From assembly GCA_002377585.1 (NCBI GenBank), contig DFQC01000050.1:1-23548 (forward strand): a stretch of DNA of 23,548 nucleotides, given 5' to 3'. Shown one piece after another: positions 8,773 through 16,778 of the stretch. A program made the translations under genes and the position numbers. This stretch comes from Anaerolineales bacterium UBA3499 (GTDB taxonomy: Bacteria; Chloroflexota; Anaerolineae; Anaerolineales; UBA11657). Within the stretch, counting starts at the first letter, position 1, and each line of letters opens with the position of its first letter. The notes under the pieces were generated by a model. It was not told the origin of the DNA. It did no database searches and saw only the letters and a program-made list of their open reading frames with translations.

Positions 8773-9813
8773 ATGGTCAAACATATTGAAGGTATTGTGG
8801 TCGAGTTATTACAACACAACGATTTTCACAAATTTCAATCGTTTATTAGAGAACATTGGAAAAAAGACCATATTTTTGTGCAAGACACATCGATTTTTGA
8901 ATTCCAGCACAAATCATCAAGTAATTATCACTATATGGTTGCCAAACAGTATGATGAATTGTTAGGTGTACATGGGGTGATTCCACAGGTGCAATTTGAC
9001 GAATTTTTACCTCGAGATCAAATCTTTTTGGGTTTATGGAAAGTTCTGGACACAGAATCTGTTGGTACGGGAATATTGCTGTATCAAAACATATTAAATG
9101 AGTATGACCCAGAGTTTATCGGTGTAATCGGGTACAATGACCAGGTTCTTCCGTTTTACATATGGCAAGGTTTTGAAGTTGGGATCATGAATCATCATTT
9201 TGTTTTGTCACCTGACAAAACTGTGTTTAAGATTGCAAATGTTCCATCTCGAATATGTGGGAAAAATATAAATAGTGCTTCAACCATATCTTATAAATTG
9301 ATTACTGAGTCTGATTTTAAATGTTTAGATACCAGTGAAATTTATTTGCATCAAATTCCGAGTAAGTCTGATGCTTATATAGTGAATCGTTTCATGAATC
9401 ATCCTATATATGAGTATCATGTCTATGCAATAACAGATGCTGATCAAGTCTTGGCGATATGTGTTATACGACCTGTTGTGCAAGACAGCTCTATTGTTTT
9501 GCGCTTTGTTGATTTTATGGGACCTAATGATGTATTTGCTCTTTTGGGACAGTTTGTACATTCATTGTTAAATGAGTATGAAGCTGAGTATTTGGATTTT
9601 TATTCTCATGGTATTCCTATTGAATGCATTGAAAAGGCAGGATTCTTGAATCGACAAGAATATGATGATTTAATCATTCCAGATTATTTTGAACCTTTTG
9701 AAAGAAAAAATATTGATCTCAGATATGCGTATAAGATAACAGAATCGCAAGAGGATGTGCGACTGTTTAAGTCAGATGGAGACCAGGATAGACCCAGTAT
9801 AATTGGTGTCTAA
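8773..9813 (+). CDS. GNAT-like acyltransferase of glycan loci
   Basis: Predicted N-acyltransferase of 346 aa with an apparent two-part GNAT-like build. The start 'FIREHWKKDHIFVQDTSIFEFQHK' region (first and last words FIREHWKKDHIF and SIFEFQHK) and 'YHYMVAKQYDELLGVHGVI' resemble proteins in nonulosonate and polysaccharide clusters that transfer acyl groups to amino sugars; 'ESVGTGILLYQNIL' is the likely acyl-CoA or acyl-ACP binding loop. Two TTG codons at 8761 and 8764 are in frame, but ATG at 8773 is preferred. The upstream ACP, ligase and GAPDH-like enzyme could make its acyl donor, which is inference. There is no clear Shine-Dalgarno sequence. The GNAT call rests on overall pattern rather than a strict motif. 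Confidence 0.6.
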   Translation: MVKHIEGIVVELLQHNDFHKFQSFIREHWKKDHIFVQDTSIFEFQHKSSSNYHYMVAKQYDELLGVHGVIPQVQFDEFLPRDQIFLGLWKVLDTESVGTGILLYQNILNEYDPEFIGVIGYNDQVLPFYIWQGFEVGIMNHHFVLSPDKTVFKIANVPSRICGKNINSASTISYKLITESDFKCLDTSEIYLHQIPSKSDAYIVNRFMNHPIYEYHVYAITDADQVLAICVIRPVVQDSSIVLRFVDFMGPNDVFALLGQFVHSLLNEYEAEYLDFYSHGIPIECIEKAGFLNRQEYDDLIIPDYFEPFERKNIDLRYAYKITESQEDVRLFKSDGDQDRPSIIGV

Positions 9814-9907
9814 CACTTGTTATAATAATCGATTGTACATAGTTGTAATGAAAATCTGTTACAATGATGTCGTGTAGTATGTAAGCATAACTAACCATAA
9901 TAACTAG

Positions 9908-11344
9908 ATGAAAATCCTACTTATTGCTCCATTCTTAGAAGATACAACACAGAAGAAAGAGAGTCTGTATCCATCTTCGGCTTTGCTTTATCTGGGCTCA
10001 TATTTAAGAGCTAACAACCACGACCCAATTCTTTTGGATTTTAATATTAATTCTGTACATGAGCAATCAGATAAACTTAAGTATTGTCAAGCAAAAATAT
10101 TGGACTATATACAGGAATATAATCCAAAGTTAATCGGACTAGGCTGTTTATTCTCTGGAGCCTTTGGTACAGTTTTGGAGTTCGCTAAAACTATAAGAAG
10201 TAATTATCCAGATATAAAAATTGCTACTGGTGGCATACATCCAACAACATATCCGCGCGAAATACTGGAGAATTGTTCGGATATTGATTTTGTAGCGATT
10301 GGTGAAGGCGAGGGTCAAATGTTAGCTCTTGCTAATTGTGTTGAAAATGACAATCTTGATGGTGTGACTAAGATCAACCAATTTGCATATAGAACTGATA
10401 GCGGTGATGTGCATGTCAACAAGGAGTTTCCGCAATTGTTGAATATGGATGAATTGCCCATGCCGGCTTGGGATCTTATCGACCTAAGCAATTATCAAAT
10501 GGATTTGGAACATTTCTATAATCCAAAACAAATTAAAATCACGAACAGAGTGCCGATATTTTCAAGTAGAGGTTGTCCACTACCCTGTAATTTTTGTGAC
10601 ATGTTTCTTGTAATGGGTAAGAAACATCGCCGAAGTAGTGCGGTTAGAATGGTTGATGAACTTGAGTTTCTTAACAAGAATTATGGCATGAACTATTTTT
10701 CAGTCATGGATGATAATTTGACTCTTCAGAAAAAACATATTTTGGAGATTTGCGATGAAATTAATCGCAGAAAATTGAATATACAATGGGAAACACCAAA
10801 CGGAGTCATGGTAAATTCTTTGAATGACGAGATTGTGTCTGCGATGGCTGGAGCAGGTCTTATTCATACATGGATAGCAATTGAGCATGGCTCTGAGTAT
10901 ATTCGAAACCTTATTATAGGTAAGGGGCTAAAACGAGAAAAAATATTTGAAGCATCCGAATTGTTGAAGAAGTATAAAATTATGACTGGTGGGTTCTTTA
11001 TAATGGGTTTTCCTGAAGAAACTCCTGAAACATTGTCTGAAACAGAAAAAATGATGGAAGAGCTGAAACTTGATAGGATGGGAGTATCAACTGCAATTCC
11101 TTTTCCTGGAACAAAGCTTTTCGAACAAGTAAAACGGGACAGGTTGCTTATAGAGAGTGTAAATTATGACAATCTTTGGAAAACTCCCATATCTCATGCG
11201 CAACATGGATTTGTGATCAAACCTTATAAGATGTCAATAGATGAGCTGGTAGAATGGCGAGTTAGGTTAAATGCCGTGAATGACAAATACAAAGGTTATA
11301 ACAAGAAACAGTGGGAATCTTCCACTGCAAATGGTGTTTCTTAG
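9908..11344 (+). CDS. Cobalamin-binding-type radical SAM enzyme
   Basis: Radical SAM enzyme of 478 aa with an N-terminal cobalamin-binding-like Rossmann domain. N-terminus 'KILLIAPF', 'YPSSALLYLGSYLR' (21-34), 'IATGGIHPTTYPREIL' (105-120) and 'DFVAIGEGEGQ' (127-137) are typical of the B12-dependent group. The [4Fe-4S] motif is 'RGCPLPCNFC' with C223, C227 and C230 (CX3CX2C), and 'FFIMGFPEET' follows later in the barrel. The DxHxxG cobalamin-His motif is not evident, as in the base-off members. In a glycan locus such enzymes may C-methylate or otherwise rearrange a sugar or acyl group; phosphorus methylation is another known role in phosphonate pathways. An extended -10-like TGTTACAAT lies at 9857-9865. 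The reaction cannot be read from sequence. Confidence 0.85.
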   Translation: MKILLIAPFLEDTTQKKESLYPSSALLYLGSYLRANNHDPILLDFNINSVHEQSDKLKYCQAKILDYIQEYNPKLIGLGCLFSGAFGTVLEFAKTIRSNYPDIKIATGGIHPTTYPREILENCSDIDFVAIGEGEGQMLALANCVENDNLDGVTKINQFAYRTDSGDVHVNKEFPQLLNMDELPMPAWDLIDLSNYQMDLEHFYNPKQIKITNRVPIFSSRGCPLPCNFCDMFLVMGKKHRRSSAVRMVDELEFLNKNYGMNYFSVMDDNLTLQKKHILEICDEINRRKLNIQWETPNGVMVNSLNDEIVSAMAGAGLIHTWIAIEHGSEYIRNLIIGKGLKREKIFEASELLKKYKIMTGGFFIMGFPEETPETLSETEKMMEELKLDRMGVSTAIPFPGTKLFEQVKRDRLLIESVNYDNLWKTPISHAQHGFVIKPYKMSIDELVEWRVRLNAVNDKYKGYNKKQWESSTANGVS

Positions 11345-11645
11345 AAGTCTTGTACACACTTTTTCGATAGATTGCCTACTGTTTTTATCGAATTGAATAA
11401 AGTTCACTAATATTTTAATACTGCTAGATTCGGGACTTATATTTTATTCTGTTTTGTATCATCCTAATCTCTTGGGAAGCAATCAACTTTCTAAACTTCT
11501 ACAATAACTATTAAGCAAACAGCCTAATTATTGTGTCACAATGTACTGACGATAGAGTTGTATGATATTTGTATATACGTTTGTGTATTTGAATCATGAG
11601 ATACAAGTGTGACTTGTTTGGATAACTGAACTAATCAATAGTTTA
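11345..11645. other. Non-coding gap before the neuB-like gene
   Basis: This 301-base AT-rich gap has no convincing open frame on either strand. It holds a perfect 13-base palindrome at 11530-11542 and several -10-like TATA stretches (for example near 11561 and 11571) without a good -35 at proper distance. It is the longest gene-free stretch in the polysaccharide part and is a likely place for a promoter driving neuBC. No RNA gene was recognised. Confidence 0.5.
11530..11542. promoter_or_regulatory. Perfect 13-base palindrome, candidate operator upstream of neuB
   Basis: ATTGTG-T-CACAAT is perfectly symmetric and lies about 104 bases before the neuB-like start. Its half-site resembles the TGTG half of CRP-type sites, but the spacing is too short for a CRP box, so the regulator is unknown. 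Palindromes of this size also occur by chance. Confidence 0.3.
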
Positions 11646-12710
11646 ATGACTACTAACCTCAAATTGAATACAGTCAATATTGGTGAAAAGACAATAGGTC
11701 CTGGTCATCCTTGCATGATAATTGCTGAAGCTGGAGTGAATCATAACGGCAGCCAGCAAACAGCTCTTGAGCTAGTAGATGTTGCTCATGATGCAGGGGT
11801 TGATGCGGTGAAGTTCCAGCTTTATAGTAAAGATGAGCAAGTATCGAAATTGGCACGTACAGCCGATTATCAACATAGAAATACTGGATTCGACACTGTG
11901 CTAGAGTTGGCTGAGATGTACGAAATGCCATGGGAATGTCATCATGCAATTGCAGCCCATTGTCGTGAGCTTGGAATAATTTATATGGCATCGTGTTTTG
12001 ACAAACAAGCAGTAAATTTTTTGTTGGGTCTTGGTGGTGATTGTATTAAAGTTGGCTCTGGAGAAATTACTAATTATCCATTACTTCGTCATATGTCATC
12101 CACTGGAAAAACTATTATATTGAGCACAGGAATGAGTACATTATCAGATGTGAAAGGAGCTTTTGAGCATATAAGGTCACATGGTGAGAGTGAGGTTGTG
12201 TTGTTGCAATGTGTATCAAATTATCCGGCATCAGCATCCTCTACTAACTTACTCGTGATGGATACTTACACCAAGGAATTTGGTGTGAACGTAGGTTTTA
12301 GTGATCACACTATTGGTAGTACTGTTGCAGTTGCAGCAGTCACAATGGGTGCATGTATTATAGAGAAGCACTTTACTATAGATAAAGGACTACAGGGACC
12401 TGATCATGCTATGTCCCTTGGGCCTGACGAGCTTCGAGATTTTGTTTCTACAATCCGTGAGGCGGAAGATTCCATAGGTGATGGAGAGAAAGTCGTACAT
12501 TCTGATGAGTTGGAAATTCAAAAAGTTTCGCGTCGCAGTATATTTACATCACGGTTTATTCCAGCAGGTGAGCGAATTGATATTAATAATGTGACATTTA
12601 AACGCCCTAATGTTGGTATAGACCCTAGATTGTTGACGGATGTACTAGGTAGAGTTGTTATGAAGGATCTAGATGTTGATACTCCAATAACATGGGATTT
12701 GTTGACATGA
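11646..12710 (+). CDS. neuB: Nonulosonate synthase (NeuB/LegI-like)
   Basis: Condenses phosphoenolpyruvate with ManNAc or a 2,4-diamino-6-deoxy-mannose analogue to give a nine-carbon nonulosonic acid. Seen: 'IAEAGVNHNGS' (26-36), 'DAVKFQLYSKDE' (53-64), 'KVGSGEITNYPLL', 'ILSTGMSTL', 'LLQCVSNYPA', 'VGFSDHT', 'IIEKHFTID' and 'GPDHAMSL', all standard NeuB barrel motifs. A C-terminal SAF (antifreeze-like) domain follows from about 290 ('RRSIFTSRFIPAGERID'). Length of 354 aa is full. The stop overlaps the next gene's start (ATGA at 12707), so it is co-translated with the NeuC-like epimerase. Separation of NeuB, LegI and PseI by eye is not safe; with the hydrolysing epimerase next to it, a Neu5Ac or legionaminic route is favoured over pseudaminic. 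Confidence 0.93.
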   Translation: MTTNLKLNTVNIGEKTIGPGHPCMIIAEAGVNHNGSQQTALELVDVAHDAGVDAVKFQLYSKDEQVSKLARTADYQHRNTGFDTVLELAEMYEMPWECHHAIAAHCRELGIIYMASCFDKQAVNFLLGLGGDCIKVGSGEITNYPLLRHMSSTGKTIILSTGMSTLSDVKGAFEHIRSHGESEVVLLQCVSNYPASASSTNLLVMDTYTKEFGVNVGFSDHTIGSTVAVAAVTMGACIIEKHFTIDKGLQGPDHAMSLGPDELRDFVSTIREAEDSIGDGEKVVHSDELEIQKVSRRSIFTSRFIPAGERIDINNVTFKRPNVGIDPRLLTDVLGRVVMKDLDVDTPITWDLLT

Positions 12711-13867
12711 TTAATGTTTTATATGTGAGTGGATCACGTGCCGATTATGGTCCTGCAAGGCGTGTGTTACAAGCAATTAATGAGCATCCTGACTTAGAGC
12801 TGAAGATATTAGTTACTGGAATGCACTTAGATCCGCTACATGGTGAAACTTTGCAGGAAATTGTTAGCGATGGTTTTAAGATAGCAGAATTGGTTAATGG
12901 TCGTGTAGAAGGAGATTCAGTGACTGAGATGGCAGCATCGCTTGGTACTTATCTTACTGGTATGAGTTATGCTATATCACGTTTGTGTCCTGACATAGTC
13001 TTGGTTTTAGGTGATCGAGGAGAACAACTTGCTGGTTGCATAGCCGGTGCTGTTCAGAATACAGTTGTAGTACATTTGTGTGGTGGTAGTATTTCAGGTT
13101 CAATTGATGATTCAATACGTCACGCAATTACTAAATTTGCTCACTATCATTTGCCTGCTTTTCAGGAGCATGCTGATCGTATCATTCAAATGGGTGAGGA
13201 TCCTAAGAAAGTGCACGTAGTTGGTTTGCCCGGCAGTGATATATATTCGGATGTTGTATTGTCTCGTAAAGATATTTGCTCTAGATTTCATTTACCTTAT
13301 GAATTACCCTATGTCTTAGTTCTTCAGCATTCAGTTACTCATAGTTATGCTGATGTGAGTATGCAAATCAATGAGACATTGGAGGCAGTCAGTAGAGTGA
13401 AGTATCCCGTTTTGTTGGCTAACCCAAACGATGATGCCGGTGGAAGAATCATTCTGGAAAAGATGCATGAGTTTGCTGAATGTTATGATAATTTGAGCGT
13501 TTTACCACCTTTAGGTAGTCGAGAACTTTTTGCTAGTGTGATGGCTCATAGTGGAGTATTAGTGGGAAATTCTAGTTCGGGTATAGTTGAAGCAATGAGT
13601 CTTGAGTTACCAGTTGTAAATGTTGGGGATAGGCAGCAGGGACGGGAGCATCTCGCATGTCTAATTAATGTGGGCTATGACAGAACAAGAATTTGTGATG
13701 CTATTGAGAAGGCATTGGGCGATGATACATATCGATCCAAGTTGATGGAATTTACTGCAAATATGCCTTCGTTTGATACACCCAGTGTTGTGGTTCAACA
13801 TTTACTGAACGTGGATTTTGGAGTGTCAGTGCTGCCTAAGCTATTTGTGGATTTACCTACTACATGA
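12707..13867 (+). CDS. neuC: UDP-GlcNAc (or diacetamido analogue) 2-epimerase, hydrolysing, NeuC/LegG-like
   Basis: Converts a UDP-HexNAc to free ManNAc, or the 2,4-diacetamido-6-deoxy analogue, for NeuB. Seen: 'VSGSRADYGP' (7-16), 'LVLGDRGEQLAG' (99-110), 'HLCGGSISGSIDDSIRHA' (123-140), 'VVGLPGSDIY' and 'GNSSSGIVEA' (287-296) followed by 'NVGDRQQGRE' (305-314), all NeuC-type GT-B epimerase motifs. The length of 386 aa is normal. An in-frame ATG lies at 12692, but 12707 is preferred because it gives the usual ATGA overlap with neuB and begins with the conserved beta strand INVLYVSGSR. The two genes are surely one transcriptional unit. Confidence 0.92.
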   Translation: MINVLYVSGSRADYGPARRVLQAINEHPDLELKILVTGMHLDPLHGETLQEIVSDGFKIAELVNGRVEGDSVTEMAASLGTYLTGMSYAISRLCPDIVLVLGDRGEQLAGCIAGAVQNTVVVHLCGGSISGSIDDSIRHAITKFAHYHLPAFQEHADRIIQMGEDPKKVHVVGLPGSDIYSDVVLSRKDICSRFHLPYELPYVLVLQHSVTHSYADVSMQINETLEAVSRVKYPVLLANPNDDAGGRIILEKMHEFAECYDNLSVLPPLGSRELFASVMAHSGVLVGNSSSGIVEAMSLELPVVNVGDRQQGREHLACLINVGYDRTRICDAIEKALGDDTYRSKLMEFTANMPSFDTPSVVVQHLLNVDFGVSVLPKLFVDLPTT

Positions 13868-13968
13868 GAACTAAATAATGCTGGTATGTTTAATTTGTAT
13901 TGCATGTTTCACTATACATTCGCACAAGTAGGTACTTTTACCATAGAGGGTAAGTGTGTAAAACTATA

Positions 13969-14952
13969 ATGAAAGTTTTGATATTAGGTGGAACAAATTT
14001 CATTGGGGTTGAGATTGTATCATTATTGTTGGATAAAGGACTCGAGGTAACTTGTTATACTCGAGGTAATAAAAAGATTAATAGAAATGCTTCTCATATC
14101 AAAGGGGATCGTAATAATCAATCATTATTGAAGAAAGCCGCAATGAATGACTATGATATTGTTATTGACAATATTGGTTTTTCAGGTGAAGACGTTAACT
14201 TGACCATTGATGTATTTAAAGGAAGACTAAAGCACTACATACTAACTTCTACTGCTGGAGTGTATTTATCTGGAAAGCAATCCCCTTTTTTTGAAGGGAA
14301 TAATCCAATAGACCCAAATACATTACAAGTGCCAGATTTTGAGCACAAATCATATGTGATAGGAAAAATAGAGGCTGAATGGGCGTTATTTAACCAAAAA
14401 CTAGTGCCATTTACGATTATAAGGCCACCAGTCGTTATTGGACCAAATGATCCTACCATGAGATTTGATTTTTATATAAAGAGAATTTTAGATGGTGGTC
14501 CAATACTAATTACTGATTGTGGGAAGAATAGGTTTAGTTTGGCTTATAGTAAAGACTTAGCTTTTGCGTATTATCAGGTCATTTGTCAACAGGATGTCAC
14601 TTTTGGAAAGGCTTATAATATATGCAATTTGGGATCCATTGATTTATTAAACCTTCTTCGTGAAGCAGCCAATTCCATGAAAAAAAAGCTTACCACGGTA
14701 AATATTTCAAATAAACAATCTCAACTATTAGGCGCTTCATATTTCAATCCAATGGCATCAAAAAATATGTTTTTCAATAATTTTATTACTATGCCTAATA
14801 GAGCATGTGCTGAGATAAATTATAAGCCACTTCAAATTGAAGAAGCTATTAGCCAAACAGCAAAGTGGCATGCAAGTGAGCCATTTGTAGAGTCATGGCA
14901 TTATACAAGTCGTGAAAAAGAGTTGCAAATTGCAAGTAAATATCAAGAGTAA
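13969..14952 (+). CDS. Atypical short-chain (extended) NAD(P)-dependent dehydrogenase/epimerase
   Basis: Extended-SDR-fold protein of 327 aa, probably a nucleotide-sugar epimerase, dehydratase or reductase. Cofactor motif 'LILGGTNFIG' (4-13; GGxxxxG form), 'IVIDNIGFSG' (64-73), 'LTSTAGVY' (92-99), active-site Y129-x-x-x-K133 in 'KSYVIGKIEAEW', 'TIIRPPVVIGPNDP' and 'FSLAYSKDLAFAY' are seen. It resembles the atypical SDR group with the GGTxFIG start rather than classical 4,6-dehydratases. A GTG at 13954 is in frame, but ATG at 13969 starts directly at the conserved beta strand. Its 3' end overlaps the PHP gene by 41 bases if that gene starts at GTG 14912. Substrate unknown. Confidence 0.82.
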   Translation: MKVLILGGTNFIGVEIVSLLLDKGLEVTCYTRGNKKINRNASHIKGDRNNQSLLKKAAMNDYDIVIDNIGFSGEDVNLTIDVFKGRLKHYILTSTAGVYLSGKQSPFFEGNNPIDPNTLQVPDFEHKSYVIGKIEAEWALFNQKLVPFTIIRPPVVIGPNDPTMRFDFYIKRILDGGPILITDCGKNRFSLAYSKDLAFAYYQVICQQDVTFGKAYNICNLGSIDLLNLLREAANSMKKKLTTVNISNKQSQLLGASYFNPMASKNMFFNNFITMPNRACAEINYKPLQIEEAISQTAKWHASEPFVESWHYTSREKELQIASKYQE

Positions 14953-15706
14953 ATCGATTAGCACATCAAATAAGCTTAGCAAATTGAAAACATTTAATGC
15001 TGAGACTGTTCTGTGTGGAAATATTTCTAAAGTTGACTACCACAATCATACAAACTTTACAGATGGAAAAAATACTGTTGAAGAGTGTGTAATCAAAGCG
15101 ATTGATAAGGGATTGACTACTATAGGATTTTCTGAACATGTTTCTAAAAACGAAGAATGGATGAAAGAATGGTTTGCGAGGTACCTTGAAGACATAGAAA
15201 TGTGTAAAAAAAAATACACAGAGATTGATATATTATGTGGGATTGAGGCAAAGATCAATGATGATAACGGCAATTTAAATGTAGATGAAAAATATATAGA
15301 GACTGTTGACTATGTAATTGGTGTCCTTCACACTTATCCGAAGTTTAAATCAAACAAAGATGTCAAGTTAAAATTATTAAATAAGAAACAATTAGTCGAT
15401 ATTGAAGAATTGTACAATCTGTCAGTATTAAAAAATAGCAATGTAGATATTATTGGACATGTGGGAGCAATTTATAAAAGATTTTCTAGATATGGCGATT
15501 TGCCATTAAATGCGTTTGAAAATATTATTGAGATGGCTGGAAAGGTAGACATCGCTTTTGAGTTAAGTGGTAGATATCATCAAGGACTAACTTTACCGTT
15601 GCTTAATTTATGTACAAAACATAATACTAAAGTATCTTTTGGATCAGATGCACACCATTTAAAAGATATTGGCTTAATTATTGATGTATTAAAACGAGAG
15701 TTATGA
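14912..15706 (+). CDS. PHP-domain metal-dependent phosphoesterase (histidinol-phosphatase-like)
   Basis: PHP-fold hydrolase of 264 aa. Metal-ligand motifs seen: 'DYHNHTNFTDG' with H44, H46 and D51; 'GFSEH' with H76; 'GIEA' with E112; 'GVLHTYP' with H140; 'DIIGHVGAIY' with H183; and 'SFGSDAHH' with D246 and H248. This nearly full ligand set supports an active phosphatase of the HisK/histidinol-phosphatase type. The GTG at 14912 overlaps the SDR gene by 41 bases; TTG codons at 14930 and 14984 are other possible starts and would remove the basic, poorly conserved N-terminus. The stop overlaps the ATP-grasp ATG (ATGA, 15703-15706). It probably dephosphorylates a sugar or nucleotide intermediate; histidine biosynthesis is unlikely in this setting. 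Confidence 0.82.
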   Translation: MKKSCKLQVNIKSKSISTSNKLSKLKTFNAETVLCGNISKVDYHNHTNFTDGKNTVEECVIKAIDKGLTTIGFSEHVSKNEEWMKEWFARYLEDIEMCKKKYTEIDILCGIEAKINDDNGNLNVDEKYIETVDYVIGVLHTYPKFKSNKDVKLKLLNKKQLVDIEELYNLSVLKNSNVDIIGHVGAIYKRFSRYGDLPLNAFENIIEMAGKVDIAFELSGRYHQGLTLPLLNLCTKHNTKVSFGSDAHHLKDIGLIIDVLKREL

Positions 15707-16764
15707 TAAAGAAAGAAATAAATGTGCTAATCACCGGTGTGGGCGCGCCCGGAGGTGTCTCTATACTTAAAGCGCTTACACATTCGAATCTAGATATTCG
15801 TATTGTCACAGCTGATATGAATGATAAGTCTGTGGGCTTGTTTTTTTCAAATGCTTCATATTATCTACCTAGTACAAAAGATAAATCGTATATAGAAAGA
15901 TTGGTTAAAATATGTAACAAAGAAAAAATTGATATTGTATTCATTGGTTCAGAACCAGAACTTAGATTTATCCTACAACACGTCAATTCAGTTGAAGCAA
16001 AAACAGGTGCAGTTTTTGTTGTTAGCCGTTCCAGCTTGATGGAAGCTTGTTTAGACAAATGGGAAATGACTCAATTGTTAAATTATTACGGGTTCAATTG
16101 TCCTCAAACAACCCTAGCATCTGATAAAGATGGTATCAAGTCGATGGTTAGCAAATTCGGGTTCCCATTGTTTCTAAAACCAAGATTAGGTTCAGGGTCT
16201 AAATCGACATTCCTAATCAAAAATTTAGACCAACTGAAGTTTTTTGCCGAGTATGTTCCGGACGCAGTAGTTCAAGAATGGTTAGCAGAGGATGAGCAAG
16301 AGTATACGGTTGGTGTTTACGTAAGTAGTAGTGGCGACGTAGTTGGAAGTATTGTATGCAGAAGAGAGCTTGCTGCAGGTTTAACATACAGAGCTTTTTT
16401 TGATGGATACCCTGAAATTGCGCAATACTGCGAGAACGTAGCTGATGTGCTTAAACCATTAGGCCCTTTTAACTTTCAGGTTAGGATGCACAAAAAACAA
16501 CCATACATTTTTGAGATGAATCCTAGATGTTCATCCACAACAGTGATGAGAGCAGTTCTAGGATTCAATGAACCAGAAATGGCCATTTTGGATTTAGTGC
16601 TAGGGCAAAAAATAGAAAAACCCAATATACAATATCGAACTGTTTTGAGGTATTGGGATGAAGCATACATCAAGGAATCAGGAAAAGATCTAACTTGTGA
16701 TGATAATGGGGAGTTTATTTTACCAAACGCAATTACGTTCCCACTTTTCAATGCAGAGAAATAA
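15703..16764 (+). CDS. ATP-grasp ligase (carbamoyl-phosphate-synthase-like)
   Basis: ATP-grasp enzyme of 353 aa that would form an acyl-phosphate and then a C-N or C-S bond. Seen: N-terminal Rossmann part 'VLITGVGAPGGVSILKAL' (8-25), 'IDIVFIGSEPE' (75-85), 'PLFLKPRLGSGSK' (central ATP-binding lysine and glycine loop), 'VVQEWLAEDEQEYTVGVYV' and the metal-binding 'FNFQVRMHKKQPYIFEMNPR' (E and N of FEMNPR). Similar proteins are found in polysaccharide clusters, where amide linkage of an amino acid or other amine to a sugar carboxylate is one idea. The 4-base overlap with the PHP gene shows tight coupling. Carboxylate and amine substrates unknown. Confidence 0.85.
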   Translation: MIKKEINVLITGVGAPGGVSILKALTHSNLDIRIVTADMNDKSVGLFFSNASYYLPSTKDKSYIERLVKICNKEKIDIVFIGSEPELRFILQHVNSVEAKTGAVFVVSRSSLMEACLDKWEMTQLLNYYGFNCPQTTLASDKDGIKSMVSKFGFPLFLKPRLGSGSKSTFLIKNLDQLKFFAEYVPDAVVQEWLAEDEQEYTVGVYVSSSGDVVGSIVCRRELAAGLTYRAFFDGYPEIAQYCENVADVLKPLGPFNFQVRMHKKQPYIFEMNPRCSSTTVMRAVLGFNEPEMAILDLVLGQKIEKPNIQYRTVLRYWDEAYIKESGKDLTCDDNGEFILPNAITFPLFNAEK

Positions 16765-16778
16765 TACATTGGCTAACT

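Noticed and set aside
9857..9865. Extended -10-like TGTTACAAT before the radical SAM gene
   Set aside because: No -35 element at suitable spacing. Such AT-rich matches are frequent here, so it is not listed as a promoter.
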